Positions 35,598-44,541 are shown, numbered from the stretch's first letter. The stretch: DNA of 46,306 nucleotides from Chloroflexaceae bacterium (GCA_012031225.1 JAAUTZ010000019.1:1-46306), one strand, 5' to 3'. Notes: generated from the sequence alone by a model not told the origin. Translations and numbers: made by a program.

Positions 35598-36118
35598 AGG
35601 TGGCTCCGGGCCTGCCAGCCAGCGAGCCGAATCAGCCCCCGCCGCACCTGTTGCGTCAGCCCGCGCACCCCAGCCGAAACGACACCGAGCCGCAGCGCGG
35701 CGGCATCAAGGCGGCTGAGGGCAAGCTGTGCGTGTCGGAGCCAGCGCGGTTCAGCAAAGGGGGCAGAGGCGGGGCGCAGAATGGCTTGCACCCGTCCGAG
35801 CAGCACAGCAGTGGCAAGCGGCGCATCGCTCTGCACACAGGCATCACCGCGAGTGTACAGGTGCGTGGCAGATCGGGCAAGCAGGCGGTGGGTTCGCGGC
35901 TGTGCTAGGGTTGCCGGATCGTGGACAACAATGATGTCGCCCACCTGCACTGCTGTAGGCCCAACCCGCTCAACAAGGACACTATCGCCCGCCCGCAGCA
36001 GCGGGCGCATACTGTCGCTCACCACCTCCAACTGAAGCTGTGCGCCAAGTGGCAGCTGCGCGACAAGCTGGGCAACCACGCCCATCAGAAGAGGTTGAGT
36101 TGCAGCTGGATCCCCCAT
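35594..36118 (-). CDS. S24/S26-family peptidase (signal-peptidase-like)
   Basis: 174 residues. The catalytic Ser lies in LEVVSDSMRPLLRAGDSVLV near residues 30-50, the GDIIVVHDP strand follows, and THRLLAR carries the His expected in the Ser-His type of signal peptidase rather than the Ser-Lys type. YTRGDACVQSDAPL holds the GD motif. No strong membrane helix precedes the Ser, so it is unlike the main LepB. A AGGAGT SD lies seven bases before the ATG. Coupled to the PqqD gene; it may cleave a leader peptide, which is inference. Confidence 0.8.
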   Translation of the reverse strand: MGDPAATQPLLMGVVAQLVAQLPLGAQLQLEVVSDSMRPLLRAGDSVLVERVGPTAVQVGDIIVVHDPATLAQPRTHRLLARSATHLYTRGDACVQSDAPLATAVLLGRVQAILRPASAPFAEPRWLRHAQLALSRLDAAALRLGVVSAGVRGLTQQVRRGLIRLAGWQARSHL

Positions 36119-36236
36119 CGCCTGTACTCCTATGCCTGCTTACGCCTGCACACTACCCCTAGCAACGCAATGCCGCTTGGCACCTTGCCAACCTACCCCG
36201 CAGCGTCATCTAGCGCGGTCGGCGATCCACCCCACC

Positions 36237-36440
36237 TTAGCCATACGACTCCGGGCTGCTGTCGGAAGTGCGTTGTTCATCACGCGCCACGATCTCAAGC
36301 CGCAGTGGGTTGCGCTGGGTTACCCGCAACATCTCGTTGCAATCCCGATGGGCGCACACAATCCGCGAACCAACCTGCACATACGCTTGCACACCCAGCT
36401 TTTGCTTTCCACACGGGCATTTCACCACTTCCACTGCCAT
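36237..36440 (-). CDS. LysW-like zinc-ribbon mini-protein
   Basis: 67 residues from the ATG at 36440, nine bases after a GGGGAGG SD. VKCPCGKQKLGVQAYVQVG and IVCAHRDCNEMLRV show Cys8 and Cys10 plus a second CxxxxC pair, followed by PLRLEIVARDE. The order and spacing resemble LysW/AmCP carrier domains, though the first pair is CxC rather than CxxC and the C-terminal EDWGE used for amino-acid attachment is absent (ends SSPESYG). It is 28 bases downstream of ftsY. It may be a simple zinc ribbon; function is unknown. Confidence 0.7.
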   Translation of the reverse strand: MAVEVVKCPCGKQKLGVQAYVQVGSRIVCAHRDCNEMLRVTQRNPLRLEIVARDEQRTSDSSPESYG

Positions 36441-36468
36441 TCGTGTTTGCCTCCCCTTTACTCGCCAC

Positions 36469-37446
36469 TTACTCGCCGAACAACGCATTGACAAAACTCT
36501 GCGCGTCGAACAGAGCCAGATCGCTGATCTTCTCGCCCGTACCAATGTAACGAATCGGGCGTTCAATATCTTGGGCTATCGCCAACGCAATCCCGCCCTT
36601 CGCGGTTCCATCCAGCTTGCTCACGGCAACATCAGTCACATCCGCCGAGTCGCGGAAGGCTTTCGCTTGCAGCACACCGTTTTGGCCAGTGGTGGCATCA
36701 ATCACCAGCAGCACTTCGTGCGGGGCATCGGGCACACGCCGCCGGATAATGTTGCGGAGCTTTTCCAGCTCGCGCATAAGGTTATACTTGGCTTGCAAGC
36801 GGCCCGCAGTATCTACAATCAGAATATCGATCTCCTGCTCCGCCGCCGCATCCAGCGCATCAAACACCACCGCGCCCGCATCTGCACCCTGTTCGCGGCG
36901 AATAATCGGCACTCCCGCCCGCTCGGCCCAAATCTCCAACTGATCGCTTGCAGCAGCGCGGAAGGTATCTGCCGCCGCCAGCATCACCTTCTTGCCGTAG
37001 CTCTGATAGCGATGCGCGAGCTTGCCAATCAGGGTCGTTTTGCCTGCGCCATTCACCCCCACCACAAGGATGATGTAGGGGCGGGCGGTAAGCGTGGTCG
37101 GGCGCACCTGATCCTGAAAGATCCGCACCATCTCGGCTTTGAGCATCTCCCGCGCTTCACGGGCTTTCTTCACCGCATTGCGGTTGCAGCGGTCTTTGGT
37201 GCGGTTGACGAGATAGAGCGTCGTTTCCACACCCACATCGCCCTGAATGAGCAACTCCTCTAGCTCATCCCACAGTTCATCAGTGATCGGCTCATCCGTT
37301 GCAAAGAGTTGCGAGATGCGCCCGAACAGCCCCTGCCGTGATTTGTCAAGGCTCTGCTCAACTTTGGCTTCTTCCTGCTGGGCTTCTGCTTCGGTGCGCG
37401 GGGCATCTTGCCCGCCGCGCCCAAACAGCCGCTTGAAAAGAGACAT
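36469..37446 (-). CDS. ftsY: Signal recognition particle receptor FtsY
   Basis: 325 residues. The N-domain helices (LDKSRQGLFGRISQLF; LWDELEELLIQGDVGVETTL) precede the G domain: G1 VVGVNGAGKTTLIGKLAHRY, the insertion-box motif AADTFRAAASDQLEIWAERA, G3 DTAGRLQ, G4 near VSKLDGTAKGGIA, and GTGEKISDLALFDAQSFV at the end. The acidic N-terminal A-domain is short (about 25 residues). FtsY docks SRP-bound ribosomes at the membrane. It follows the FmdB-type gene after 24 bases. Confidence 0.95.
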   Translation of the reverse strand: MSLFKRLFGRGGQDAPRTEAEAQQEEAKVEQSLDKSRQGLFGRISQLFATDEPITDELWDELEELLIQGDVGVETTLYLVNRTKDRCNRNAVKKAREAREMLKAEMVRIFQDQVRPTTLTARPYIILVVGVNGAGKTTLIGKLAHRYQSYGKKVMLAAADTFRAAASDQLEIWAERAGVPIIRREQGADAGAVVFDALDAAAEQEIDILIVDTAGRLQAKYNLMRELEKLRNIIRRRVPDAPHEVLLVIDATTGQNGVLQAKAFRDSADVTDVAVSKLDGTAKGGIALAIAQDIERPIRYIGTGEKISDLALFDAQSFVNALFGE

Positions 37447-37470
37447 ACGCGCTTTTTCCTATCTGCCGCC

Positions 37471-37848
37471 TCAGCCCCAGCCGAGATCGTCGCCCGTGCC
37501 ACCACCGGAGCCAGTGCTGTCCTCGCCGCCTAGTTCGGCTTCGAGCAACTCCTCAACCATATCATCCCAATCTGCCCCCGCATCCTCACCGAGTTCTTTG
37601 CCGAGCTTGCGGGCCCACTGCGCCACCGAGCGCGGATCGGTCTCATCCAAGCCGGTAAACGTTGCCGGATCAGCCAGTGCCTCGAGCCGCGCCTCTTCCG
37701 ATTTGAGGGTGGCGAAACGCGACACCAGCCGATCCAGATCGAGGCTAGCGCAGCGCGGGCACTGCAAGCCGAGCGGATCGCTGAAGCCCTGCACCAGCTT
37801 CTGAAAGTGTCCATGGCACTGCCGACAGCGATATTCATAAATTGGCAT
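37471..37848 (-). CDS. FmdB-family zinc-ribbon protein
   Basis: 125 residues from the ATG at 37848, eight bases after a GGAGGT SD. It begins with the FmdB signature MPIYEYRCRQCHGHFQKLVQ and GLQCPRCASLDLDRLVSRF, giving two CxxC zinc pairs. The C-terminal half is acidic and Gly/Asp-rich. These proteins are thought to be regulators but are not well characterised. It lies just ahead of ftsY in the same direction. Confidence 0.88.
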   Translation of the reverse strand: MPIYEYRCRQCHGHFQKLVQGFSDPLGLQCPRCASLDLDRLVSRFATLKSEEARLEALADPATFTGLDETDPRSVAQWARKLGKELGEDAGADWDDMVEELLEAELGGEDSTGSGGGTGDDLGWG

Positions 37849-37977
37849 CTTGCTTGACCTCCGCAACCATGCTACCCATGCTGTTTCCACAGCCCATACC
37901 GCAACCACGTACACCCCAACCCAACTCGCAGACTTGCACGCGCATGTGCTTCAACGCCCTCGCGGCACGCCTCCTGC

Positions 37978-39291
37978 TCAGTATTCTACCACTTCTGCAA
38001 TCAAGGGCGGCGGCGCAGCAGGCTCTAGCCCAATCGTGTAGGCTTTGAGCAGGCGCAGCGTCACACGCTGCACATCGTTCCAGTTGCGGGCGTGAATATC
38101 GAGCAAGGCTTCGCCGGACTGGACCGCATCACCGACATGCTTGGCAACCATCAAGCCCACCGCGTGGTCAATCGTATCGCCTTTCCGCATGCGCCCGCCG
38201 CCGAGTTCACCGACTGCTACGCCCAACTCCTGTGTATTGATCGCCGTCACATAGCCATTGCTTGGGGCCCGTAGCGGCTCGATCACAGCGGCATGGGGCA
38301 GGCGATCTGGATGATTGATGACCGTGACGTTGCCACCCTGATAGAGGATCATCTCGCGCAACTTTTCGAGCGCGGCTCCGCTCTGCAACACCTGATCGAG
38401 CTTAGCGCGAGCCGTATCCAGATCGCTGTACAGCCCCGCCAAGCGCAACAGGTAGGCTCCCAGCTCGCGGGCCAAGGCGATCAAGTCGGGCGCACCTTCG
38501 CCGCGCAAGGCCGCAATCGCCTCTTTGATTTCAAGGGCATTGCCCACCGCCGTGCCGAGCGGCTGCTCCATCGAGCTAATCACGCCCGTGACTTTGCGCC
38601 CGCAGCTCTGCCCAATCCCGACCATCGTCTGGGCAAGCAGGCGAGCATCATCAAGGGTGTGCATAAAGGCCCCACTGCCATACTTCACATCCAGCACGAT
38701 GCAGGTTGCGCCCGCCGCAATCTTCTTGCTCATCACACTTGCAGCAATCAGAGGCACTGACTCGACAGTGGCTGTTACATCGCGCAGCGCATAGAGCTGC
38801 TTGTCGGCCGGGGCGAGGTCTTCGGTTTGAGCGGCCACCACCAGCCCAATCTCACGGAAGATGCGCCGGAACGAGTCGCCTGAGAGTTCGGTACGAAAGC
38901 CGGGGATGCTCTCCAGCTTGTCAATCGTACCGCCACTGAAGCCCAAGCTGCGCCCGCTCATTTTGGCTATCGGCAAGCCTGCCGCCGCAACCATTGGCGC
39001 AAGCACGAGCGTGGTTTTGTCACCTACTCCGCCGGTCGAGTGTTTATCCCCCACAACGGGCGCAATATCGGACAGATCGAGCATCGTGCCGCTCCGCGAC
39101 ATTGCCAGCGTGAAATCTACCGTTTCGCGCAGGTTCATGCCACGCAACAGCACCGCCATCGCCCACGCCGACATCTGGTAATCGGGGATGTCGCCACGAG
39201 CATAGCTCGTCACCAGCCAGTTGATCTCAGCCGTATCGAGTTCCTGCCCGTCGCGTTTGCGGGCGATCAGGTCTACCATTCGCATCAGCAT
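37978..39291 (-). CDS. pdp: Pyrimidine-nucleoside/thymidine phosphorylase
   Basis: 437 residues, the usual length. The N-terminal helical domain (MVDLIARKRDGQELDTAEIN; WAMAVLLRGMNLRETVDFTL) is followed by the phosphate-binding GDKHSTGGVGDKTTLVLAPM and the signature SGRSLGFSGGTIDKLESIPG. VLDVKYGSGAFM and the C-terminal barrel-sandwich domain are present. It phosphorolyses thymidine or uridine to base and (deoxy)ribose-1-phosphate. Pdp versus DeoA is not settled by eye. Its start overlaps the nnr stop by one base (TAATG). Confidence 0.9.
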   Translation of the reverse strand: MLMRMVDLIARKRDGQELDTAEINWLVTSYARGDIPDYQMSAWAMAVLLRGMNLRETVDFTLAMSRSGTMLDLSDIAPVVGDKHSTGGVGDKTTLVLAPMVAAAGLPIAKMSGRSLGFSGGTIDKLESIPGFRTELSGDSFRRIFREIGLVVAAQTEDLAPADKQLYALRDVTATVESVPLIAASVMSKKIAAGATCIVLDVKYGSGAFMHTLDDARLLAQTMVGIGQSCGRKVTGVISSMEQPLGTAVGNALEIKEAIAALRGEGAPDLIALARELGAYLLRLAGLYSDLDTARAKLDQVLQSGAALEKLREMILYQGGNVTVINHPDRLPHAAVIEPLRAPSNGYVTAINTQELGVAVGELGGGRMRKGDTIDHAVGLMVAKHVGDAVQSGEALLDIHARNWNDVQRVTLRLLKAYTIGLEPAAPPPLIAEVVEY

Positions 39292-40943
39292 TACCCCGCT
39301 TTCAGGGCACGGATTACCAGTGGCAGGCGCGGCAACAGGTCACTGGCAAGTGTGCCCATCTCGCCGAGTTCATCGCGAAGCATTGCGCCCGCCGCGCTAT
39401 GCAAGTATACACCCAGTGTAGCGGCATCTGCGGTGGCAAGGCCTTGGGCCAGCAGCGCGGCAATGATCCCGGCCAGCACATCGCCCGTGCCGGCCGTAGC
39501 CAATGCCGGATTACCCACTGCGAGGATGCGCGTTGCGCCATCGGGAGTGGCCACAATCGTTGTGGCTCCTTTCAGCACCACCACCTGCCGCCACGCTTGG
39601 GCGGCATCAGCCGCAACCTGCACCAGATCGGCGGCGAGTTCATCCTGCTTGAGCAGGCGGCGCATCTCGCCGGGGTGCGGCGTGAGGATCAGCCGCTCGG
39701 CGGGCAGGCGGGTAGGCCACTCCTCGATCTGGGCGAGGAGGTTCAAGCCATCCGCATCAATCACCGTCGGGGGCAGCTGTTCAGGATCATACAGCGGATC
39801 GCTGGAACGATCCGAGCCTGCTGCCTCCGGCAAGCGAAAGCCAACACGGGGCGCGGTATGGGGCTGTTCGTAGCCCAACACGCGCTTGAAGAACTGCGCG
39901 GTTGCTTCCTCAGTATCCAGCCCACAGCCAATCAATAGCGCAGCATAGTTTCCTTCGTCAAGGTGTTTCCGCACAGTTTCGGCGGCAGATGGGGCAATTG
40001 CGCCACTGCTCTCAGCAAGTGGCAGCAGAGTCACTTCAGGCGTGCGGAGGGCTAGCGCGGCTATGCTACGCGGCGTTGCCAGTGTTACTAAGCCTGCTCC
40101 CGCCCGGGCGGCGGCGGTACTTGCCAACGCTGCCGCCCCCGAATAGGCCAGCGAGCCAGCCACCACCAGCACCTTGCCAAACGTGCCTTTGTGGGCATCA
40201 TCAGGGCGCGTGGGCAAAAGGTTGCCCACGCTCTCTTTATTGATCTGTATACTCATGATCTGCTCCAGTTCTTGTGGCGGGATGCCTATCGGAACCACAA
40301 TATGCTTGCCAACCGCACAACGGCCCGGATACAGCAGGATGCCGCGCTTGGGCAAGCCCGTGGCAACCGTGAGATCAGCATGCAGGGCGATCCCATTGAT
40401 CTGCCCCGTATCGGCGTGTACGCCCGTTGGTATATCTATGGCAACCACCCGCACCCGTTGCGCGGTGGCTTGCGTTTGCCCAACAACCGCATTGAGTGTT
40501 GCGATGATCTGCGCCAACAGACCCGTGATTGGGCGGTTGCCACCACTACCGAGTAGCCCATCCACGATGATCTGCGTCTGTCCCAGCAGTTCCCGCAGGC
40601 GGTGCTGCTCTGGATCGGCGTGGGCATCTAGCTCAGGTAGCCCGCGCTGGCGGCACTGCTGCCAATTCGCGTCGCTGGCAACCTCAGTCCGCTGCCAAAT
40701 GTACAGTGTGGGCAGTGCGCCCGCATCGTGCAGGTGCCGTGCCACCACCAGCGCATCGCCGCCGTTGTTGCCAGAGCCAACAAGGATCAGCACGCGCTTG
40801 CCCGTTGGGGTGCCGAGCATCCGTTGCACCACTTGGGCAACCCCGCTTCCGGCGCGTTCCATCAGTTCCGCCCATGTACCGGCTCCGGCAGCAACGCTAG
40901 CGGCTTCGATTGCTCGCATCTGCGCGGCAGTGACAACGTGCAT
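39291..40943 (-). CDS. nnr: Bifunctional NAD(P)HX epimerase/dehydratase
   Basis: 550 residues from the ATG at 40943; the earlier ATG at 40973 lies within the predicted -10 (TACAAT, 40977-40972), so it is not used. The N-terminal epimerase (YjeF_N) has VLILVGSGNNGGDALVVARH and DGLLGSGGNRPI. The C-terminal ADP/ATP-dependent dehydratase (CARKD) has KVLVVAGSLAYSGAAALAST, VIDADGLNLLAQ, LTPHPGEMRRLL and the GTGDVLAGIIAAL motif. It repairs hydrated NADH and NADPH. It heads a minus-strand run. Confidence 0.94.
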   Translation of the reverse strand: MHVVTAAQMRAIEAASVAAGAGTWAELMERAGSGVAQVVQRMLGTPTGKRVLILVGSGNNGGDALVVARHLHDAGALPTLYIWQRTEVASDANWQQCRQRGLPELDAHADPEQHRLRELLGQTQIIVDGLLGSGGNRPITGLLAQIIATLNAVVGQTQATAQRVRVVAIDIPTGVHADTGQINGIALHADLTVATGLPKRGILLYPGRCAVGKHIVVPIGIPPQELEQIMSIQINKESVGNLLPTRPDDAHKGTFGKVLVVAGSLAYSGAAALASTAAARAGAGLVTLATPRSIAALALRTPEVTLLPLAESSGAIAPSAAETVRKHLDEGNYAALLIGCGLDTEEATAQFFKRVLGYEQPHTAPRVGFRLPEAAGSDRSSDPLYDPEQLPPTVIDADGLNLLAQIEEWPTRLPAERLILTPHPGEMRRLLKQDELAADLVQVAADAAQAWRQVVVLKGATTIVATPDGATRILAVGNPALATAGTGDVLAGIIAALLAQGLATADAATLGVYLHSAAGAMLRDELGEMGTLASDLLPRLPLVIRALKAG

Positions 40944-40971
40944 ACTGGCTCCGTTTCTGTCTCTCTGTTCC

Positions 40972-40977
40972 ATTGTA
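40972..40977 (-). promoter_or_regulatory. -10 element of nnr
   Basis: TACAAT on the minus strand; no -35 of quality is seen. It decides the nnr start at 40943 rather than 40973. Confidence 0.4.
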
Positions 40978-41029
40978 CACGAGATCAGGCGTGGGCGGGG
41001 CAGAGCCTACGCATGGGCAAATAAAAGGC

Positions 41030-41058
41030 TTCACACATCGCTTCAGATGTGCTATAAT
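41030..41058 (+). promoter_or_regulatory. Promoter of the toxin-antitoxin pair
   Basis: TTCACA (41030-41035), a 17-base spacer and TGC-TATAAT (41053-41058) with an extended -10. It leads to the antitoxin ATG at 41114. Confidence 0.75.
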
Positions 41059-41113
41059 GACGAAACAAAAGAGACGGCAAATTGTACGCTACAAGCAGCA
41101 AGGAGATCCGCAC

Positions 41114-41422
41114 ATGGCCCATAATACCGATATAGCAATCCATGCGCCGAGCCGAAACGGTGCGCTTTACACAACTGAATCTCCCGCCGCATCCACGCCG
41201 AGCTATGCCTACGAGCGGATCCTGCGCATGCTGCCCCTGCTAACCCCAGCCGAGCGGTTGCGCTTGATCGCGCACATCGCTACGGCAATCGAGCAGGAAC
41301 TCCCCACCCCGCGCCGCACGGCAGCCGAAATGCTTGCCAACCCGCCCAGTGGGCGGGCCTTCCGTGATGCCGCTGAAGTTCACGCCTACCTCGCCGAAGA
41401 GCGGGCAGCATGGGCCGACTGA
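41114..41422 (+). CDS. Putative antitoxin of a PIN-domain pair
   Basis: 102 residues from the ATG at 41114, after an AAGGAG SD. The N-terminal third is polar and probably disordered. The helical LTPAERLRLIAHIATAIEQE and the acidic C-terminus (AEVHAYLAEERAAWAD) resemble the toxin-binding tails of small antitoxins. No known DNA-binding family (AbrB, RHH, Phd) is recognised by eye. It overlaps the toxin by 13 bases and has a strong promoter, the usual antitoxin-first order. Confidence 0.65.
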   Translation: MAHNTDIAIHAPSRNGALYTTESPAASTPSYAYERILRMLPLLTPAERLRLIAHIATAIEQELPTPRRTAAEMLANPPSGRAFRDAAEVHAYLAEERAAWAD

Positions 41423-41862
41423 ACCTGCCAGCGCATGGCAGTTATGTCTATCTGGATGCCTGCATCCTGATCTATACGCTTGATCGTATCCCTCCCTACG
41501 CCGACCTGCTGACTCCATTCTGGTCGCAGGCTGCGCTAGGGGGGCTTTCCTGCTTTACCAGCGAACTATCGCTGCTGGAAACACTGGTTAAGCCACTTCA
41601 GACTGCGGATCGAGAACTGCACCACTACTACTTCGATTTTCTTACCAATAATGACAATTTGCAGCTTCTCCCAATCACCAAAGAAATCCTGATTGAAGCG
41701 GCCCGGCTCCGAGCCAGCACCAATCTCAAAGCCCCCGATGCGATCCACATGGCAACGGCGATGTTCTATGCCGCCGATCTCATTCTTTCCAATGATACCG
41801 GCTGGCAACGGGTTGCCGGTGCGCCGCTGCTGCTGCTCGATCAAGCGTTAGCTACCCCCTGA
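41410..41862 (+). CDS. PIN-domain toxin (VapC-like)
   Basis: 150 residues. The PIN ribonuclease fold has four acidic positions: Asp16 (YLDACILIY), Glu52 (TSELSLLE), Asp110 (KAPDAIHMATA) and Asp129 (LSNDTGW). The core looks complete, so it is probably an active RNase. It is coupled to the preceding antitoxin-like gene. Its tRNA or mRNA target is unknown. It ends 20 bases from the convergent priA end. Confidence 0.85.
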   Translation: MGRLNLPAHGSYVYLDACILIYTLDRIPPYADLLTPFWSQAALGGLSCFTSELSLLETLVKPLQTADRELHHYYFDFLTNNDNLQLLPITKEILIEAARLRASTNLKAPDAIHMATAMFYAADLILSNDTGWQRVAGAPLLLLDQALATP

Positions 41863-41881
41863 ACCTCTACCGCGCATATTC

Positions 41882-44458
41882 TCACAAGAGCTGCAACGGA
41901 TCAATGTCTACCTGCCAGCCATGCAGCGGGCCAAGCTGCGCCAATACCGCGTGCGGCTCTAGCGGCGGCAGCAGGCGCAGCAGCATATGCCACCGCCACC
42001 GTCCGCGCTGCCGCTCCATGAAAGCCGGCGCAGGCCCAATGATGCTCAGGCTGGCAGGCGGGAAGTGGCGCATACTAGCTTGCACCCGTCCGGCGAGTTG
42101 AGCCACCTCACGTTCGCAGGCAGTGCAGCTGCTGTGGGCATACACCAGACGGATAAGGCGACTATAGGGCGGGTAACGCAACTGCCGCCGGAAGGCGATT
42201 TCTTGGATATAAAAGCCGGGATAGTCGTGTTCCTGTGCCGCCCGCAGCGCATAGTGCGTCGGGTCGTAGGTCTGGATGATGACCTGTGCGCCCGCACTGC
42301 GCCGCCCGGCCCGCCCAGCCACTTGGGTGAGCAGCTGAAAGGTGCGCTCGGCACTGCGGAAGTCTGGGAGGTGCAAGCCCATATCGCCTGCGATCACGCC
42401 TACTAAGGCCACACGCGGCAGATCAAGCCCTTTGGCAATCATCTGGGTGCCGATCAGCACATCGGCTTCGTGGCGCAAGAACTGCTCCAGCAGGGTGTGA
42501 TGCGCGTGCTTGCCACGCACCGTATCACTATCCCAGCGCACCACGCGAGCCGTAGGGAAGGTCTGCTGAATATGTTGCTCGACGCGCTGCGTACCCACCC
42601 CAAAGCCTTTGATGCGCGGACTGAGGCACTGCGGGCAGATCGCGGGCTGCGGGCTACGCTGGTTGCAGGCGTGGCAGATCAGGGTGGCGTGGGTCTGGTT
42701 GTCCTCATCGCTGGTGTAATGCACAGTGAGGCTGGTGTTACAGCGCGGACAGCGCAACACATGCCCGCAGTCGCGGCATAATACGAAGCTCGCCGCACCG
42801 CGCCGATTGAGGAACAGGATCGCCTGTTCGCCGCGTTCGAGGGTGGTGTGCAAGGCGGCGTGCAGGGCGCGGCTGAGGATGCTACTATTCCCCTGCTGAA
42901 GCTCTTGGCGCATATCTACGAGGCGCACCGGCGGCAACGGCAGCGGGCGGGCGAGGGGCAAGCCATTTGCGCCGATCTCGCCTCCGACCCGCTCGTGCAG
43001 TTCAAGCAGCGTGTAGTGCCCTTGCTTGGCGGCGGTGTAGCTCTCAAGGGCGGGCGTGGCACTGCCCAACAGCACCACGCTCCCCGTGCGGTGGGCAAGC
43101 TGCAAGGCAACCTCGCGGGCGTGGTAGCGCGGCTGATTGTCCTGCTTGAAACTCGGTTCGTGTTCTTCGTCAAGGATAATCAGGCTTAGGTCGGGCAGGG
43201 GCGCAAACACGGCTGAACGGCTACCGATCAGCAGGCGGGCTTCGCCGCACCGCAGCTTACGCCACGTATCGTAGCGTTCACCGATGCTGAGGTGGCTGTG
43301 CAGTACGGCAACTTTGCCCGGCAAGCGGGCCACGAAGCGGCGCACCAGTTGGGTGGTGAGCGCAATTTCGGGGACAAGCACAAGGGCTTGCCGTCCGAGC
43401 CGCAGCGCACGGGCTATCGCCCGCAGGTAGATTTCGGTTTTACCGCTGCCCGTTACGCCATGCAGCAGAAACGGGCGCGGCGGTTCGGGCGGCTCTAGCG
43501 ACTGGGGGGCCTGCTGTTGCACGGTGATAGCCTGCTCTAGTGCGGCTTGGATCGGTTGCCACACCCGCGCTTGGAGCGGCGTAAGCGGTGGCGGCTGATC
43601 CGGCGCAACGACCAAATGTGCGAGTGGATCCCGCTGCTGCTCACGTTCGTGCATGCTAATCATAGCGCGTTGGCGCAGGGCTTGCAGGCTCGGCTGGCTC
43701 GCCCCAACGGCGGCGTTCAGGGTTTTAAGCGGGGCGGTCTGGTCTGGCTGCGCGGCGAGCCAGCGCACGATAGCCTGCTGCTTGGGAGCGCGGCTCAAGC
43801 TGGCAAGGGCGGTGTCTAGCTGGGCTGGCGTGATGGTCAGCTGGACAAGGCGTTCAATGCTAGGGCGGGCACGGGGTTGGCTTACGTCGCTACCGGTTTC
43901 GAGCAAGCCCCGTTCAAGCAGGGCCACGCCTGCGTTGCGGATTGCGGCGGGGGTACTGCGGAGCAGTGTGTGCAGTTCGCGCACGGCGGTGGGGCCCTGT
44001 GTACGGAGGGTGTAGAGCAATGCTCGTTCGAGCAGTGGCAGATCGCCGAGATTGGCGTGCATGCCCACCGCCGATGCCCGCCATGTTGTCACTGCCGATT
44101 GGCGCACGCCCGGCGGCAGGAACAGGCTCAGCGCATCATATAGGCTGGTCTGCGCGGTCTGGCTGAGCCATTGGGCGAGGGCGATGCCACTCGGCAAGAT
44201 GGCTACTTCTGGGTCAGCTAGCCCCAGCACATCGCGCACCTGCCCGTGATACTGGGCGGGCGCGGTGTGATCGAGGGCAACCACAATGCCCTGCATCTGC
44301 TTGTGCTGTACGGGAACCCATACGAGCTGCCCGATGCCCAGTTCAAGCTGCGCTGGCACGCGGTAGGTGTAGATCGCGTTGTGCTGCGGAGCCGGGCTGA
44401 GCGGGAGCGCAACATGGGCATATTGTGGCGGGGGTGATGTATGTATCATACCGGACAT
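41882..44458 (-). CDS. priA: Primosomal protein N' (PriA helicase)
   Basis: 858 residues from the ATG at 44458; a second ATG at 44449 is possible, and neither has a clear SD. The 3'-DNA-binding domain (AHVALPLSPAPQHNAIYTYR) is followed by the helicase: Walker A LLHGVTGSGKTEIYLRAIAR, LIILDEEHEPSFKQDNQPRY with the DEEH box, GSATPALESY, and the later VIAGDMGLHLPDFRSAERTF and VAGRAGR motifs. The zinc site has CRDCGHVLRCPRC and CHACNQ/CPQC. It restarts stalled replication. Residues near 170-290 form the winged-helix part. Confidence 0.93.
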   Translation of the reverse strand: MSGMIHTSPPPQYAHVALPLSPAPQHNAIYTYRVPAQLELGIGQLVWVPVQHKQMQGIVVALDHTAPAQYHGQVRDVLGLADPEVAILPSGIALAQWLSQTAQTSLYDALSLFLPPGVRQSAVTTWRASAVGMHANLGDLPLLERALLYTLRTQGPTAVRELHTLLRSTPAAIRNAGVALLERGLLETGSDVSQPRARPSIERLVQLTITPAQLDTALASLSRAPKQQAIVRWLAAQPDQTAPLKTLNAAVGASQPSLQALRQRAMISMHEREQQRDPLAHLVVAPDQPPPLTPLQARVWQPIQAALEQAITVQQQAPQSLEPPEPPRPFLLHGVTGSGKTEIYLRAIARALRLGRQALVLVPEIALTTQLVRRFVARLPGKVAVLHSHLSIGERYDTWRKLRCGEARLLIGSRSAVFAPLPDLSLIILDEEHEPSFKQDNQPRYHAREVALQLAHRTGSVVLLGSATPALESYTAAKQGHYTLLELHERVGGEIGANGLPLARPLPLPPVRLVDMRQELQQGNSSILSRALHAALHTTLERGEQAILFLNRRGAASFVLCRDCGHVLRCPRCNTSLTVHYTSDEDNQTHATLICHACNQRSPQPAICPQCLSPRIKGFGVGTQRVEQHIQQTFPTARVVRWDSDTVRGKHAHHTLLEQFLRHEADVLIGTQMIAKGLDLPRVALVGVIAGDMGLHLPDFRSAERTFQLLTQVAGRAGRRSAGAQVIIQTYDPTHYALRAAQEHDYPGFYIQEIAFRRQLRYPPYSRLIRLVYAHSSCTACEREVAQLAGRVQASMRHFPPASLSIIGPAPAFMERQRGRWRWHMLLRLLPPLEPHAVLAQLGPLHGWQVDIDPLQLL

Positions 44459-44477
44459 GGTAGCACAGATCAACGCG

Positions 44478-44508
44478 GGTGGGCGGGGGATCGGTCTCTC
44501 CGCCCACC
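44478..44508 (-). terminator. GC-rich inverted repeat upstream of priA
   Basis: GGTGGGCGG (44478-44486) pairs with CCGCCCACC (44500-44508), loop 13. No U run follows on the minus strand. It lies just before priA and may end transcription from above or act in its leader. Confidence 0.35.
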
Positions 44509-44541
44509 AACCCACCCCGCCCCACCCCGCCCCCGATCTGC

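Noticed and set aside
36268-37263. Long plus-strand open frame of 331 codons
   Set aside because: It lies opposite ftsY, which has complete SRP-GTPase motifs; its own translation has no family-like features.
40174-41124. Plus-strand open frame of 316 codons opposite nnr
   Set aside because: Cys/Ser/Arg-rich, no motif, and opposite a well-defined repair enzyme.
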